In this document: one piece after another, positions 12,531 through 24,133 of the stretch | Layout of the letters: every line of letters starts with the position of its first letter | Position numbering within the stretch: position 1 is the stretch's first letter | Origin: Thinopyrum elongatum | Taxonomy: Eukaryota; Streptophyta; Magnoliopsida; Poales; Poaceae | DNA: 64,000 nucleotides | Assembly: GCA_011799875.1 (NCBI GenBank) | Contig: CM022303.1 | Location: forward strand, 283,198,888-283,262,887 | Reading direction: 5' to 3' | The notes under the pieces: generated by a model | What the model was told of the DNA's origin: nothing | Databases searched by the model: none | What the model saw: only the letters and a program-made list of their open reading frames with translations | Program-made: the position numbers and the translations under genes

Positions 12531-13363
12531 TCATCCGAAGATAATGTCTTTTGCACACTGCTCCGCTACAATGCGGGATCCCTCCAGGACATCGTCAAAA
12601 TATCGCTCTGGCATGCGGTGCTCCTTGCCCGTGGGCGGTCCCTCGGTCGCGAGCTTGACGGCGTTCATCTTCGCCCACTGTATCTTGACACGGGCGAAGG
12701 CCATCCGCGCACCTTCGATGCAGACCGACCGCTTGAAGGCATCAAGCCGCGGGCAGGCAGCAACCAGCCGCTTCACGAGCCCGAAGTAGCTTTGGGGTAT
12801 GGCTTCGGCAGGCCATAGGCGGATTATCAAATCCTTCATGGCCAATTCAGCCGCCCTATGCAGTTCGGTCAGCTGTTTCAGCTGATCGCTGAGGGGCACC
12901 GGATGCTCTGGCGCAAGGTATTGCGACCAGAACAGCTTCTCCATTGAGCTCCCCTCCTCGGCTTGGAAGAATTCCGCAGCATCTGCAATGCTGCGCGGCA
13001 GATCCGCAAACGCTCCTGGAGAACTCCAAATTTGGGTCAGTAAGAGGTACCTTTTCTTCACAAACTTGCTTTGCATAATAAAGGCCTTACCCGCCGTGAT
13101 TTTCCTGGCCTCTTGGATTTCCTGGAGGGCGCCCTGAGCTTCAACCCGGGCCTCTTGTGCGCTCTGGTGGGCCTTAGCAAGCTCGGACTCTTGATCCGTA
13201 ATCTTGCGCTCCAAGGACTCGCATTTCTTTACAGCGTCCTGGAGCTCTTATTGGACCTCACCGACCCTGGCCTCGTGTCTTTCGTGGACGGATTGTTCCT
13301 CCGCCGCTCTCTTCTGGGCCTCGGGCAGTGCCTTTTTAAGGGCCTCCACCTCGGTGACCGCTC
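12531..13363 (-). pseudogene. Antisense ORF of element B, exon 5 (3' end)
   Basis: The acceptor TTTGTAG precedes 13363. The exon starts GAVTEVEALKKALPEAQ and ends at the stop beginning at 12533. It is a long Ala/Glu/Lys-rich coiled coil followed by a conserved region reading ITAGKAFIMQSKF, FADLPRSIADAAEFF and EGPPTGKEHRMPERYFDDV. The same order of motifs appears on the plus strand of element I (59385-60247), which supports a real conserved protein. A TAA at 13248-13250 interrupts the frame (EVQ stop ELQ). Function is unknown; the exon 1 type is often annotated as a putative gypsy-type transposon domain. Confidence 0.65.
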
Positions 13364-13440
13364 CTACAAATATCATGGCACTATGGTTAATACAAATCAT
13401 GTATCCTTTCTAATATACAGAAGGTCATGGCATTCCTTGC

Positions 13441-13550
13441 CTATCCTCCAGCTGCTTTTTCACACGGCCGAGTTCTTCTTCGGCCCGCTCCAGACTCTGC
13501 TTCAGTCCGAAGACTTCGGCCGCATGGGAGGCCGCAGCCAGCAGCGAAGC
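13441..13550 (-). pseudogene. Antisense ORF of element B, exon 4 (coiled coil)
   Basis: Encodes ASLLAAASHAAEVFGLKQ and SLERAEEELGRVKKQLED, a heptad-like helix. The acceptor is AAAAAGCAG before 13550. The donor reads AG|GCAAGG, a GC-type donor or a mutated GT. It links by splicing to exon 5. Confidence 0.5.
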
Positions 13551-13696
13551 CTGCTTTTTTCACATAGGCATGTATGGTTAGTCTCCTGCGAAAATTGTTT
13601 GATCCTCTGTCCGGTTTTTCTTTTCGACCACCGGACAGTGTCTCAGGGGCTACTGTCTATACTGTGATATTCTTTTTACATAATTGTGTTTCATAC

Positions 13697-14211
13697 CTCA
13701 AAACCTGTTAGAAGGCTTGTGCAGGCTTCGGTCAGTCCGCTCTTCGCGGACTGAATCTTCTCAATCACCGTACCCATGAGGGTACGGTGTTCCTCTACAA
13801 TGGAAGCACTTCGCAGCGCTTCCAGTAGGGTGTTCGGTGCCTCTGGTTGGATAGAGGTCACCGGCGGAATAGGCACACCCCCTTCTTTCGAAGGAGGCTG
13901 CTTGCCGGATTCTGGAGCCGTATAGGTCTCCGGAACCGTATTCGGCTGAGGGCCGAATTGGACCTGGCCCCCATTACCAGGCTCCATGAGGATTTGCTCC
14001 CCCATGTGTCCGGCGGCTGAGGTTTCACCCCCTGGCATCGCGCTGACGGCCTCCTGTGTTTCTCCCTGGCCTGGGATCCTTTGGGACAACACCTCGGTGT
14101 CATCCATGGCCTTGGGAGAGGAGGCCGCCGGAAGGGACCCGCTGTCCATCACCTTCGGGTCCAGCGAATTCCCCGAGGATGAGGATCGCTCGAGGTCGGA
14201 ACGAACCAGAC
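13697..14211 (-). pseudogene. Antisense ORF of element B, exon 3
   Basis: The acceptor TTGCAG precedes 14211, and the donor GAG|GTATGA follows 13697. The frame includes MDDTEVLSQRIPGQGETQ and ends ASIVEEHRTLMGTVIEK, then SLLTGFEV. It is low complexity, Pro/Gly/Glu-rich in its first half. Splice sites are inferred by eye. Confidence 0.5.
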
Positions 14212-14293
14212 TGCAAGTACGTGATTCAACATGTTAAAATTATGGAGAAAAGAGGCTGGATATATGAATGCGTCAGGGTCTTTGAGTACTCAC

Positions 14294-14690
14294 GATCCGG
14301 CCAGGGGCTTATCTCGGGGGCGCCGCTCTGGGCTGCTGTCGACGTCCCACGCGGAGTTATCCGCGAGGGAGACCTTCCCCTTCTTGGACGCCTCTGCCTC
14401 CAGATTTATGGAGGCCGCCCTTTTCTTCCTTCCCCCTCAGGGGGAGAGTTGCTTTCCTCCTCCTCCTTGTCGTCCTCTGCGGCGGAGGAGTGAGACTCGG
14501 CGTCTTCGGACGTCACGTCCAAAGTTCCCTTGCGACGGAGACCACTTCTGGTCTCCTTGGCCTTTTTCTTGGCCTTCTTCTCCGGCGCCTGGTAGGGCGT
14601 CGGGACCAGCATCTTCGTCGGAAGTGGGATGGCTGGTTCCTCGGGCAGCAGAGCCGGACACTTGATCCGCTCTGCCTTCTTTGTCAAGAC
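14294..14690 (-). pseudogene. Antisense ORF of element B, exon 2, frameshifted
   Basis: Follows an 82-bp intron (14691-14772) with GTAAGT donor and TTTTTTCAG acceptor. It encodes a basic, Lys-rich segment (PEKKAKKKAKETRSG) and an acidic Ser/Glu run (EDDKEEEESNSPP). Near 14415 the open frame shifts by one base: the continuation LEAEASKKGKVSLADN lies in another frame. A nuclear-localisation-like basic stretch is visible, but no enzyme motif. Confidence 0.5.
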
Positions 14691-14772
14691 CTGAAAAAAT
14701 AAATAGGGAGGCTTAGGCATTTTCCCTGAGTAGGCAAGTAAAGGATACACCTTGAAAACACGAAAAACTTAC

Positions 14773-15141
14773 CGGACTGGCGAGATGGGCCAGGTCGTGC
14801 CCACGGTCCTCGGTCGTCTCCGGCCATTTCTCACTGGCCTTAAAAAGCACCTTCCAGATGTCTTCGTGCGTAGTTCCGAAGAACTGTTGCAGGGTCTGGT
14901 GCTCGGCCGGATCGAACTCCCATAGATGGCAAGTCCGGCTTTGGCATGGAAGGATCCGGCGAACTAGCATCACCTGGATCACATTGACAAGCTTAATGTT
15001 CTTGTCCACCATGCTCTGGATACGCGCCTGCAGCGCTGTTAGCTCGTCCGACGACGACCAATTCAGGCCCTTCTCTAGCCAGGAGGTGAGCCGCATTGGG
15101 GCTCCGGACTTGAATTCAGGAGCCGCGGCCCAGGTGGCGTC
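14773..15141 (-). pseudogene. Antisense ORF of element B, exon 1, second half
   Basis: Reads DATWAAAPEFKSG, MRLTSWLEKGLNWSSSDEL and FDPAEHQTLQQFFGTTHED. It is the direct continuation of the frame at 28091-28585: when element A and one copy of its target duplication are removed, the junction reads FYITAPR followed by DATWAAAPEF without a shift. It ends at a GTAAGT donor. The domain resembles the putative gypsy-type transposon family found in grass retroelements. Confidence 0.75.
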
Positions 15142-17440
15142 GTGGGTGTAACACCCCCAGTGGTTAACTACAGTAATCACCCTTTTGATTATGCCATGTC
15201 ATCATGTTTAACAGTGCATGATCATCATTAGCATTATATTGCATTTCAACTCCTAAGTCAAAATCCAAATTTAAATGAAAGTGGAGAATAAAAGTTGTCT
15301 GGCATAGAAACTAAAATGTTCAATAAATAGCAAATAATCTAGAGACAATTCTAAAATTATAATCAACTTTTACTAAATTCATTATGTGCCTCAAACAGCA
15401 ACAAAACAGAGATATATAATCCAATTTCTTTTAATTAAAATTCAAGTGAAATCATTTGTACACCAAACCAATTTTTAGCAGTGACTAATGTGGCACTGTG
15501 AATTATGGAACAATTGCTATGTTTTACAAAAACCATTTTGAGGCCTAACTATTTACTAAACAGAGACGTATGAATAAATAAAAAGAAAACAAAACAGTAA
15601 AAAAAGGAAAGAAAACCCCCCGACTGGGCCTAGCCCAGCTGGCCTCGACCCAGCCGCCCACCACCCCTGGCCTATATGGCTCCCTCCCGAGCCACCCAAA
15701 CCCTAAACCGCTACCCCCCCCCGATCCCCACACTCCCTCCCCCCCCCCCCACCCTCTCCCCCCCCCCCCCCCCACGCTCTAGCCTCCTCCACATTGGTGG
15801 GAGGTGCCGAACCCGCCCCGCGCTCTGCGCCCGCCCCCTATCCGTCCCTTCCATCCCTTCCACCGGCGACCGCCGTCGCGCCACCCCGCCGACGCCCTCG
15901 CCACTGCCACGCCAGCCTTCCCATCCCCTTCCCCGACGGCCACCGCCTCTGCCCCCCCCCTCTGTGAGCCACCCCCTACCCCTCGCCCCCTCGCCGCGGA
16001 CACCGCGCGCCGGGCCGCGCCACGACTGCGCCCGCGCGCGCCCAGGCCGCGCCCTGGCCGCGCCCCCGTCCGGCCGCTGCTGCGCGCCTGCTTCGCCCGC
16101 ACCTGCCTCCCGCGCCTCGCCCGTGCCCCGGCCTCGCCTGCCTCGCGCCTCCCACGCCGCGCTGGTCCCGCTCGCCGCTCGCCTCGCTGCCGCCTGCAGC
16201 TGCCCGCGCGCTGCTGCTCGCCCTTGCGGCCACCGCCGCTTCCCTGCGTCCCCGTTCGCCGCCGTCGCCTTGCCCCGACCGGGCCAGCGTCGGCCGACCG
16301 GCCGGCCGCGCCTTGGCCGTGGCCTCGCCGCCCTGCTGGGCGAGCGCCCGCTCGGCGCCTGACGCCCGCGCGCCCGCGTGCCCGCAGTGGCCTGTGGGCC
16401 ACTGACGTATGGGCCCGGCCCCCCTGGGCCACTTACACGCGGGACCCAGCCCCCATAAGCGAAAAAAAAATGTGTAATAAAAATGAATTAATAAAATATT
16501 AATTAATTAATTAATTAATTAGTGAATTAATTAATTTATTTAATCCTGCTTAATTAGTCTAATTAATTACTTAGTTTAATTAATCAGTAATTAATTAGCT
16601 AAACCACTAATTAGCCAACAGCCTATGACAGGTGGGACCCACTGGTCCTGACGTCAGCAAACACTGTTTCGGATAATGTTTAATTTAAATAATTAAATAA
16701 ATTCTAGAAATTAATAAAACCTTTAGAAAATCATATAAAATAATCCGTAACTCAGATCGAAAAACTTTGTACATGAAAGTCGCTCAGAACGACGAGACGA
16801 ATCCGAATACGCGGTCCGTTTGTCCGCCACACGTCCCTAATTATCCGAACGTGCAACCGTTCCCCTCTTTTCGTCTGTCCGAAAAGCCGGACACCGGGAA
16901 TACTTTCCCGGATGTTTTTCTCTTTCGCCGGTATTACCTAGCCCTACGATAGAACACCGCTAGCTCTGGTTATTGACATGTCATGCACTTGTTTGCTTAG
17001 TATTTACTGTTTCCTCCCCCTCTTCTCTCTCGGTAGCCCCCGACACCGACGTCGTCCCCGAGGCCGACACAGCTCCGGAGCCCGAAGACACCATTGACAA
17101 CCTGGCCCTTGCCGCCGAGCAACTAGGCAAGCCCCCCCCCCTCTTTGATCATCCCGATATCGCCCATTCTATTTTCTCATGCTTGCATTAGAATTGCTGC
17201 TGCTACTGCTTTACCTATTCTGATGCATAGCCTGTTTATTGTAACCTGCTGTTGATAATTACCTGCATATCCTAAACTGCTTAGTATAGGCTGGGTAGAG
17301 ACCTATCAGTGACCCCACTTATCCCGACTGCCCCGCTGGATTATCTGAAGACCCGATCAACGGGAATTGAAGACCAGGCCCCGGCACCGCACATCACCCC
17401 CCCTTAGTTGTAACGACACTGCAGCATTACTATCGAGTGT

Positions 17441-17655
17441 CGAGGGTGATACCTCGTGTAGCACTTCTGATGTTAACTCTGTAGAGTAGCTATTCGGTCG
17501 TGGTCATCGAGGGTGATTCCTCCTTCACCGCTTCCGATAACGACGCCGTCGTACGACACCTCAAATGTGAACCCAGCGAGGGTGATTCCTCCGAGTTCAC
17601 ATTGACGATTACATCGAGTAGGAATCCAACGAGGGTGATACCTCGGATTCCTCTG
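17441..17655 (+). repeat. Four copies of GAGGGTGATWCCTC in the LTR of A
   Basis: Copies at about 17442, 17508, 17578 and 17630, spaced 52-70 bp, with GAGG/CCTC half-sites facing each other. The 3' LTR keeps the set at about 26398, 26464 (one base changed), 26534 and 26586. It could be a repeated regulatory or structural site. Confidence 0.6.
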
Positions 17656-18370
17656 ATGTTATGGACACACGGATACTTGGATTTTACACTGTTACTTGGA
17701 TAGGCGGGTCGACCCTGAGGGGTACCCGCGTGCGCCTGAGAGGCGAGTGTTGTGAAGACGGGTGCCTGTATGGCGCCCGAGTGATGAATACGAGGCGCGG
17801 CCGGGCATTCTTAACCCTTGCAGCAAGTCCTCGAGACGGGGCGACGGGGTCACATCTTTCGTGAGTCCCTGCTCGTTACCGCAAGCCCTAGTCCAATAAC
17901 GATTTGGATATTTGATCCGAGCAGGCCTCTGGCCTGATAGCACTAACCATCACGTGGGCATAGTATGGGCGTTCTGCAACGTAGCATCAGCCGACAGTTT
18001 TGTCAGACGTCCAGTTCAGCATTGCGGCCGGGTCGGATCGTGCCGTTGGCGCTAGTATCCACCCTGCTCGCAACGACCCGGAGTGCACAGGGCGATGGCC
18101 CAAGACCCTTGAGCGCTTAGGATGTAGACCGGCGGGGACCTCTCTGCTGAGCTCTAGGTAGGGCTGCGGTGTGTGGTTTGGCCGAGGCCGGGCATGACCC
18201 AGGAAAGTGTGTCCGGCCGGAGTTAATCGAGCGTGTTAGGTAAGTTGGTGCACCCCTGCAGGGAAGAACACTTCTATTGATAGCCTGTCCTACGGTAAAG
18301 GACACTCGGAGTTGTATCCTGATTGATACAATTTTAGAACTGGATACTTGGATATGAGGCTCTGGGATTG

Positions 18371-18457
18371 CTTCTCGCAGGGAGTCGAGAAGGGATCTCA
18401 GGACGAGGTTGATGACTGTATGGCTCTGGATTGCTTTCTCGCAGGGAGTCGAGAAAG
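18371..18457 (+). other. Paired hairpins in the LTR of A
   Basis: Hairpin 1: CTTCTCG (18371-18377), loop CAGGGAGT, CGAGAAG (18386-18392). Hairpin 2: CTTTCTCG (18434-18441), the same loop, CGAGAAAG (18450-18457). The extra T in the left arm of hairpin 2 is matched by an extra A in the right arm. Confidence 0.6.
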
Positions 18458-19131
18458 GATCTCTGGGTGAGGATGAGACTTAATGATATTGATACTTTAT
18501 AATGAACTGTTCTACTCTCTTCTACTGCTGCAAGACCGCTGAAGATGCTAGTCTTCGATAGGACTAGGCCTTCTCTCTATTCTGGCATTTCTGCAGCCCA
18601 GTCCACATATACAGCCTCCCCTTGAAAATGTTGCATATGTAGTGTAGATCCTTGCTTGCTGAGTACTTCTGAGTACTCACGGTTGCTTTGTTTTCCTTTT
18701 CTCCCCATATCAGTTTGTCGTGACCAAGATGACGGAGCCCCTGAGACAGCTGTCCCCGCCGACGATCACTACTACTACCCCGAGGGTGGATACTGCTACT
18801 ACGAGCTTGCCGTCGACCAGGAGTAGGATCGGAGGGTCCCAGGCAGGAGGCCTACGCCTTTCGATCGTAGTGTTTTTCTTTTACCCCGCCTTTCTAAAGG
18901 CCTTTCTGTTTCTGTTTAATATATGTACTCAGATATCTGATGCTTCCGCTGACGCTTGTACGCAAGCTTATGTATTTGAGCCCTCGAGGCCCCTGGCTTG
19001 TAATATAAAGCTTGTATGACTTTATTTATGTTTTAGAGTTGTGTTGTGATATCTTCCCGTGAGTCCTTAGGCTTGATCGTGTGCATTTGCGTGTATGATT
19101 AGTGCACGATTAGGCCGTGGGCGTCACAAGT

Positions 19132-19143
19132 TGGTATCAGAGC
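19132..19143 (+). other. Primer binding site of element A (initiator tRNA-Met)
   Basis: TGGTATCAGAGC starts three bases after the 5' LTR. This is the standard PBS complementary to the 3' end of plant initiator methionine tRNA. Confidence 0.9.
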
Positions 19144-19746
19144 CGACTGCCTATAGGAATCCCCCTTTCCAACTCCTTGGCCGAAGTTGAGTCTAGTGGT
19201 CCAAAACTGTTTTACTAACTTGGTTGTGTGGCTTACGGGCCCACGTTGCCAATTGGGTGGTATTAGGATCTTTTACTCCTTGACCTTTACTCTGGGACTC
19301 TGATCTCTCTCCTATTCGGGTTAAATTTTTTACTAACTTCAACATTAGGTTCTCGTGATCACATCCACCCGGTGTTCTGAAAATTTCCCCCCTTTTCTTC
19401 GAGATTGCGGGCCAGGTTCTGCTTGCAGGATCCTTTTATCGAGGGCACCCTATGTTGTCACTTGCAGATTCCTCGCTCCAATAGTTTTCTCCGACGTTGA
19501 TGTAGCCTTTGCTATGTCTCGTTGTGTACTTCCCTACCGCGTGCCTGCGCACCGCCTAGATGTCTAGCCCTCCCTTTTCAACTGTCGTAATGCCGGATAC
19601 TAACCAAGGCTCTGTGTGGCTTTGAATGTCTGGTGCGAATATGCTGAATTATCTATTGCACTTCCTTCTGTTGTGCGTGATACTTCATGAATCATTCCAT
19701 ACACATGCAGTTTTTCTTGCTAAACTGTCCCTGTTGATTTGGCAGG
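19144..19746 (+). other. Leader of element A
   Basis: Non-coding 5' leader between PBS and the gag ATG. Packaging signals are expected here, but I see no clear motif. Confidence 0.5.
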
Positions 19747-22700
19747 ATGGCTGACGATCCTCCACCTCCACCCTATATTGCCGCCATGATGCAGCAGTTT
19801 GAACTCAACCGTCAGCAGTTTGAGCTCAACCGTCAGTTTATGACCGGAGTATTGGCTCAATTCCCAACTCAGAATGCTCAGCAACAGAATGCTCCAATAA
19901 CTCTGCCAGAATTTGTGCGCCTCAGTCCATCCGTCTTCCGCAACTCCACCAATCCTATGGATGCTGATGATTGGCTTCGTGACATCCTGTTTGAAATGGA
20001 GTCAGCTAATGTTGCCCCTGACAGTTACGTCACCTTTGCGACATTCCACCTGAAGGGCCCAGCTGCTCAATGGTGGGAAAGCCACAAGGGTATGTTGCCT
20101 GCAGAGACTGTGACCACTTGGCAGGAATTTCAGTCAGCTTTTCATGCACGTTACATTCCTCAAGGTCTGATGGACCAGAAGAAGCAGGAGTTCCGCAAAC
20201 TCTCACAGGGCACAATGACTGTGGATGAATATCAGAGGAAATTTCTTGAACTATCCCGCTATGCTGAAGATGATGTCGACACTGACACTCGCAAGCAGGA
20301 GAAATTCCGTGAAGGACTACGTACTGATATAAAACTTGCACTTGTTGTCCATGATTGCATAGACTTCGCAACGCTTGTCAGCAAATCTTTCCAAGTTGAA
20401 ACAGCTCTGACTGAGTACCAGGAGTCACTCAAGCGCACTCATGAAGCTGGCTCATCCTCAGGTCGACCTGTTCAGAAGTGTCGAGTCTGGATTCCCCACA
20501 ATGTTTACCACCGACCTGCTCCAACACCAAGGCCGTCATATGTTGCACCTCGTCTGCCTTCACCCCTGAGACAGCTAACGGTTCAATATGGACCGCCTGA
20601 TGCTATGGCTTTTCCTCAGGATGCACCACGTCCTCCTAATGGACGTAAGAGGAATTGTCGAAAGCGCCGATTCAGAAACCGAAATATCATACCGTCTGCT
20701 GTTGTACTTGGTCATGCTAATCACATCAATGCTGAAAAGGCTCAGAAGGAACCGACTATCGTGTTGGGAACACTCTCTGTGAATTCAGTGCCAACTTCTG
20801 TTCTGTTTGATTCAGGTGCTTCACATTCCTTTGTGTCCCAGCAATTTGCACAAATGCATGGGTTAGCTATGAGCTCATTACCCACTCCTTTAGAAATCAT
20901 CACTCCCCGTTCCAGGTGGCAAACCAAAATGGTAAGTCACAACAATGAGATCAGAATTGAAGGATTGATGTTCTCTGCTTCCCTTATTGCTCTTGGACCT
21001 TCCGACATAGATATCATTCTCGGTATGGACTGGTTGACCGCCCATAATGCTTTGATTGACTGTGCCGCTAAGAAAGTCCAACTTACCCATTCTTCGGGTC
21101 AGACAGTCAGATACTCAGCCCAAATAGCTCAAGATGCTGAGAGCCAGATATATGTTCTGAATGCATTGAATGCTTCACCTCTTGAAGGCATCGAGAATGT
21201 TCCAGTTGTTCGTGATTTTCAAGATGTATTTCCAGAAGAACTTCCAGGGATACCCCCTGCTAGAGCTGTTGAGTTCGTCATCGACTTGAAGCCCGGCACT
21301 ACCCCTATTGCGAAGCGTCCTTATAAGATGCCTCCGCATCATCTTCTCGAGCTTAAGGAAGAAATCGACACGTCACTTAAGAAAGGTTTCATCCGCCCCA
21401 GTTCCTCCGCTTGGGGAGCACCTTCACTCTTCGTTAAGAAGAAGGATGGAACTAACCGATTGGTTCAGGATTATCGGCCCATTAACCAAGCTACAATCCA
21501 GAATAAATATCCGCTTCCTCGGATCAATGATTTGTATGATCAACTTGCCGGTTCCTCAGTATTCTCTAAGCTTGATTTGAGATTGGGATACCATCAGATC
21601 CGTGTTCATGAAGTGGATATTCCGAAGACTGCATTTGTTACTCGTTATGGCTCCTACGAGTACACTGATGTCATTTGCCTTAACAAATGCTCCAGCCACA
21701 TTCTCCCGCCTGATGAATTATATAATCATGGATTACCTTGACAAATTTGTCGTGGTATATCTGGATGATATTCTGGTATATTCAAAGAATAAGGAAGAAC
21801 ATGCTGAACACCTCCGTCTTGTACTGGAAAGGCTCCGAGAGCACCAGTTGTATGCCAAATACTCCAAATGCGAGTTCTGGTTATCTGAAGTGACATATCT
21901 CGGCCATGTGATTTCGAAAGATGGCATTGCCGTTAACCCAGAACGAGTTCAGGCTATTCTAGACTGGACTCCTCCGAAGAACGTCAAGCAAGTCAGAAGT
22001 TTTCTCGGCCTTGCAAGCTATTGCCGTCGTTTTGTCGAGAATTTCTCAAATATTGCTAAGCCTTTGACTGATCTGCTTCACAAGGGCGTTAAGTTCGAAT
22101 GGACAGAAAAATGTCAGGAAAGCTTTCAAACACTCAAAGACAAGCTGACATCTGCCCCAGTACTATCTCCTCCGGATACCCGTAAAGACTTTGTGATTTA
22201 TTGTGACGCATCACGTGAAGGATTAGGCTGTGTCCTAATGCAAGAGCGTAAAGTGATTGCCTATGGCTCTCGTCAGTTGCACCCACATGAAGAGAATTAT
22301 CCGGTACATGATCTAGAACTAGCTGCTGTGATCTATGCATTGCAGTTGTGGTGACATTACCTTCTCGGTAATCGTTGCGAGATCTACACGGATCATAAAA
22401 GTCTGAAGTACTTGTTCACTCAGCCATCTCTAAACCTCCATCAGCAAAGATGGATGGAGGCCATTGCGCACTATGATTTGGGTATTTCCTATACCCCTGG
22501 CAAGGCTAACGTAATGGCTGATGCCTTAAGCCGCAAGTCCTATTGCAACAACCTCACGGTTAGGCAAGCACAACCTCGTCTTTTTGAAGAACTGTGCAAG
22601 CTGAATCTGCGTATTATTTCACAGGGCTCTCTAAATAACCTTGTGATACAACCAGATCTTGAGAAAGCTGTTAAGAATGCGCAAGCTAAAGATGCTGAAA

Positions 22701-24097
22701 TTGATCTCATGAAGAAAGACCTTCACCTTGTAAAGTACAGGGATTTCTCGCTGTCTGAAGATGGAACCTTGTATTTCAGAAACCGCATTGTCGTACCTCG
22801 CTTCGAGCTTATGACCGACAAGGTCATGAAGGAGGCACATGATACCCCGCTGTCTATTCATCCGGGTAGCACCAAGATGTATCGTGATCTCCGTCAAAGG
22901 TACTGGTGGTCTAGAATGAAGTAGGACATTGCTCGTTATGTTGCCGAATGTGATGTGTGTCGTCGCCTTAAAGCAGAACATCAGAAACCAGCTGGAATTC
23001 TGCAACCACTTCCTATTCCTCTATGGAAATGGGATAAGGTTCAGATGGATTTCGTTACAGGACTTCCCAGGTCACAGAAGGGTCACGATGCTATTCTTGT
23101 CGTCGTCGACCAACTCTCTAAAGTTGCACACTTTCTGCCTGTCAAAGAGACTATCACTGCTAGCCAGTTAGCAGAGTTGTATATCTCCAGAATTGTTTCA
23201 CTCCACGGTATTCCGAAGGAGATCAGTTCGGACCATGGCGGTCTTTTCACTTCCAAATTCTGGGAAAGTTTCCAAACAGCTATGGGAACTCATATTACCT
23301 GGAGTTCAGCTTATCATCCCCAATCCCAAGGCCAAGTCGAACGAGTCAATCAAGTGCTTGAAGACATGTTGCGGGCTTGTGTTATATCGTTCGGCAAGAA
23401 GTGGGAATAATCTCTTCCGTATGCCGAGTTCTCTTATAACAACAGCAATCAAGCCAGCTTGAAAATGGCCCCCTTCGAAGTTCTATATGGACGTAAGTGT
23501 CGAACCCCTCTGAATTGGTCAGAAACTGGGGAACGACCGCTCGTGGGTCCGGATATTATTCAACACGCCGAAGAACAAGTTCGTATTGTCCGGGAAAATC
23601 TCAAGGCGGCTCAGGACCGCCAGAAGAGCAACTATGATCGCAAATGATGGGGTTTGACTTATCAACCTGGTGATCAAGCCTATCTACGTGTCACCCCTAT
23701 GAAGGGCACTCACCGTTTTGGAATCAAGGGCAAGCTAGCTCCGCGCTACATTGGTCCTTTCCGCATAATTGCTAGACGTGGTCAGGTGGCATATAAATTG
23801 GAGTTGCCACCGCAATTCTCTCATATCCACGACGTCTTCCATGTGTCACAACTTCGTCGTTGCTTCAAGGAATCTCCGCACCGAGCTGTGGATCACGAGG
23901 TGCTCGAATTGCAAGATGACCTATCTTATAAGGAGCATCCGATCCGCATTCTCGATGAAGCTGAACGTTGGACCCGTCAGAAGGTTACCAAGTTCCTCAA
24001 AGTGCAGTGGTCAAATCATACTGAAGATGAAGCCACTTGGGAACGCGAGGATAATCTTCGTGCGGAATACCCCGAACTTTTTCCTTCTACCTCTTAA
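19747..24097 (+). pseudogene. Gag-pol polyprotein of element A, frameshifted and with stops
   Basis: The ATG at 19747 opens Gag ([20 protein letters not shown], Retrotrans_gag). The region where a CCHC knuckle is expected reads [13 protein letters not shown], with the cysteines largely lost. Then come protease ([14 protein letters not shown]), reverse transcriptase ([11 protein letters not shown], intact DD), RNase H ([13 protein letters not shown]), integrase with HHCC and DDE (VQMDFVTG, SSDHGGLF, GQVERVNQ), and a chromodomain at the C-terminus (EDEATWEREDNLRAEYPELF). Lesions: a shift of frame near 21668, between YEYT and MSFALTNAP, best explained by loss of two bases. Nonsense codons are at 22352-22354, 22922-22924, 23408-23410 and 23645-23647; the first and last fit CGA to TGA. 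The order PR-RT-RH-IN-chromodomain is that of Ty3/Gypsy chromoviruses. Confidence 0.9.
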
Positions 24098-24118
24098 TTC
24101 TCGGGACGAGAATTCTTG

Positions 24119-24133
24119 TTAGTAGAGGAGATT
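24119..24133 (+). other. Polypurine tract of element A
   Basis: TTAGTAGAGGAGATT lies immediately before the 3' LTR start at 24134; the purine core is AGTAGAGGAGA. Confidence 0.7.

Larger units (their letters stand above)
15147..19128 (+). repeat. 5' LTR of element A (3982 bp)
   Basis: An AT-rich first 450 bases, a very GC-rich block with long C runs (about 15620-16460), a TTAATTAA-rich stretch, then a CpG-rich second half carrying repeated motifs (17441-17655) and paired hairpins (18371-18457). The GC-rich block generates many long chance frames on both strands, none conserved as protein. Confidence 0.9.

Noticed and set aside
15715..15775. Poly-C runs as a functional signal
   Set aside because: Homopolymer runs in a GC-rich LTR; their length may also be a sequencing or assembly artefact.
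15676..16502. Long open frames on both strands in the GC-rich part of LTR A (also 24543-25421)
   Set aside because: Low-complexity Arg/Ala/Pro-rich frames in several registers at once, inside an LTR; the two LTR copies do not preserve the same frame.
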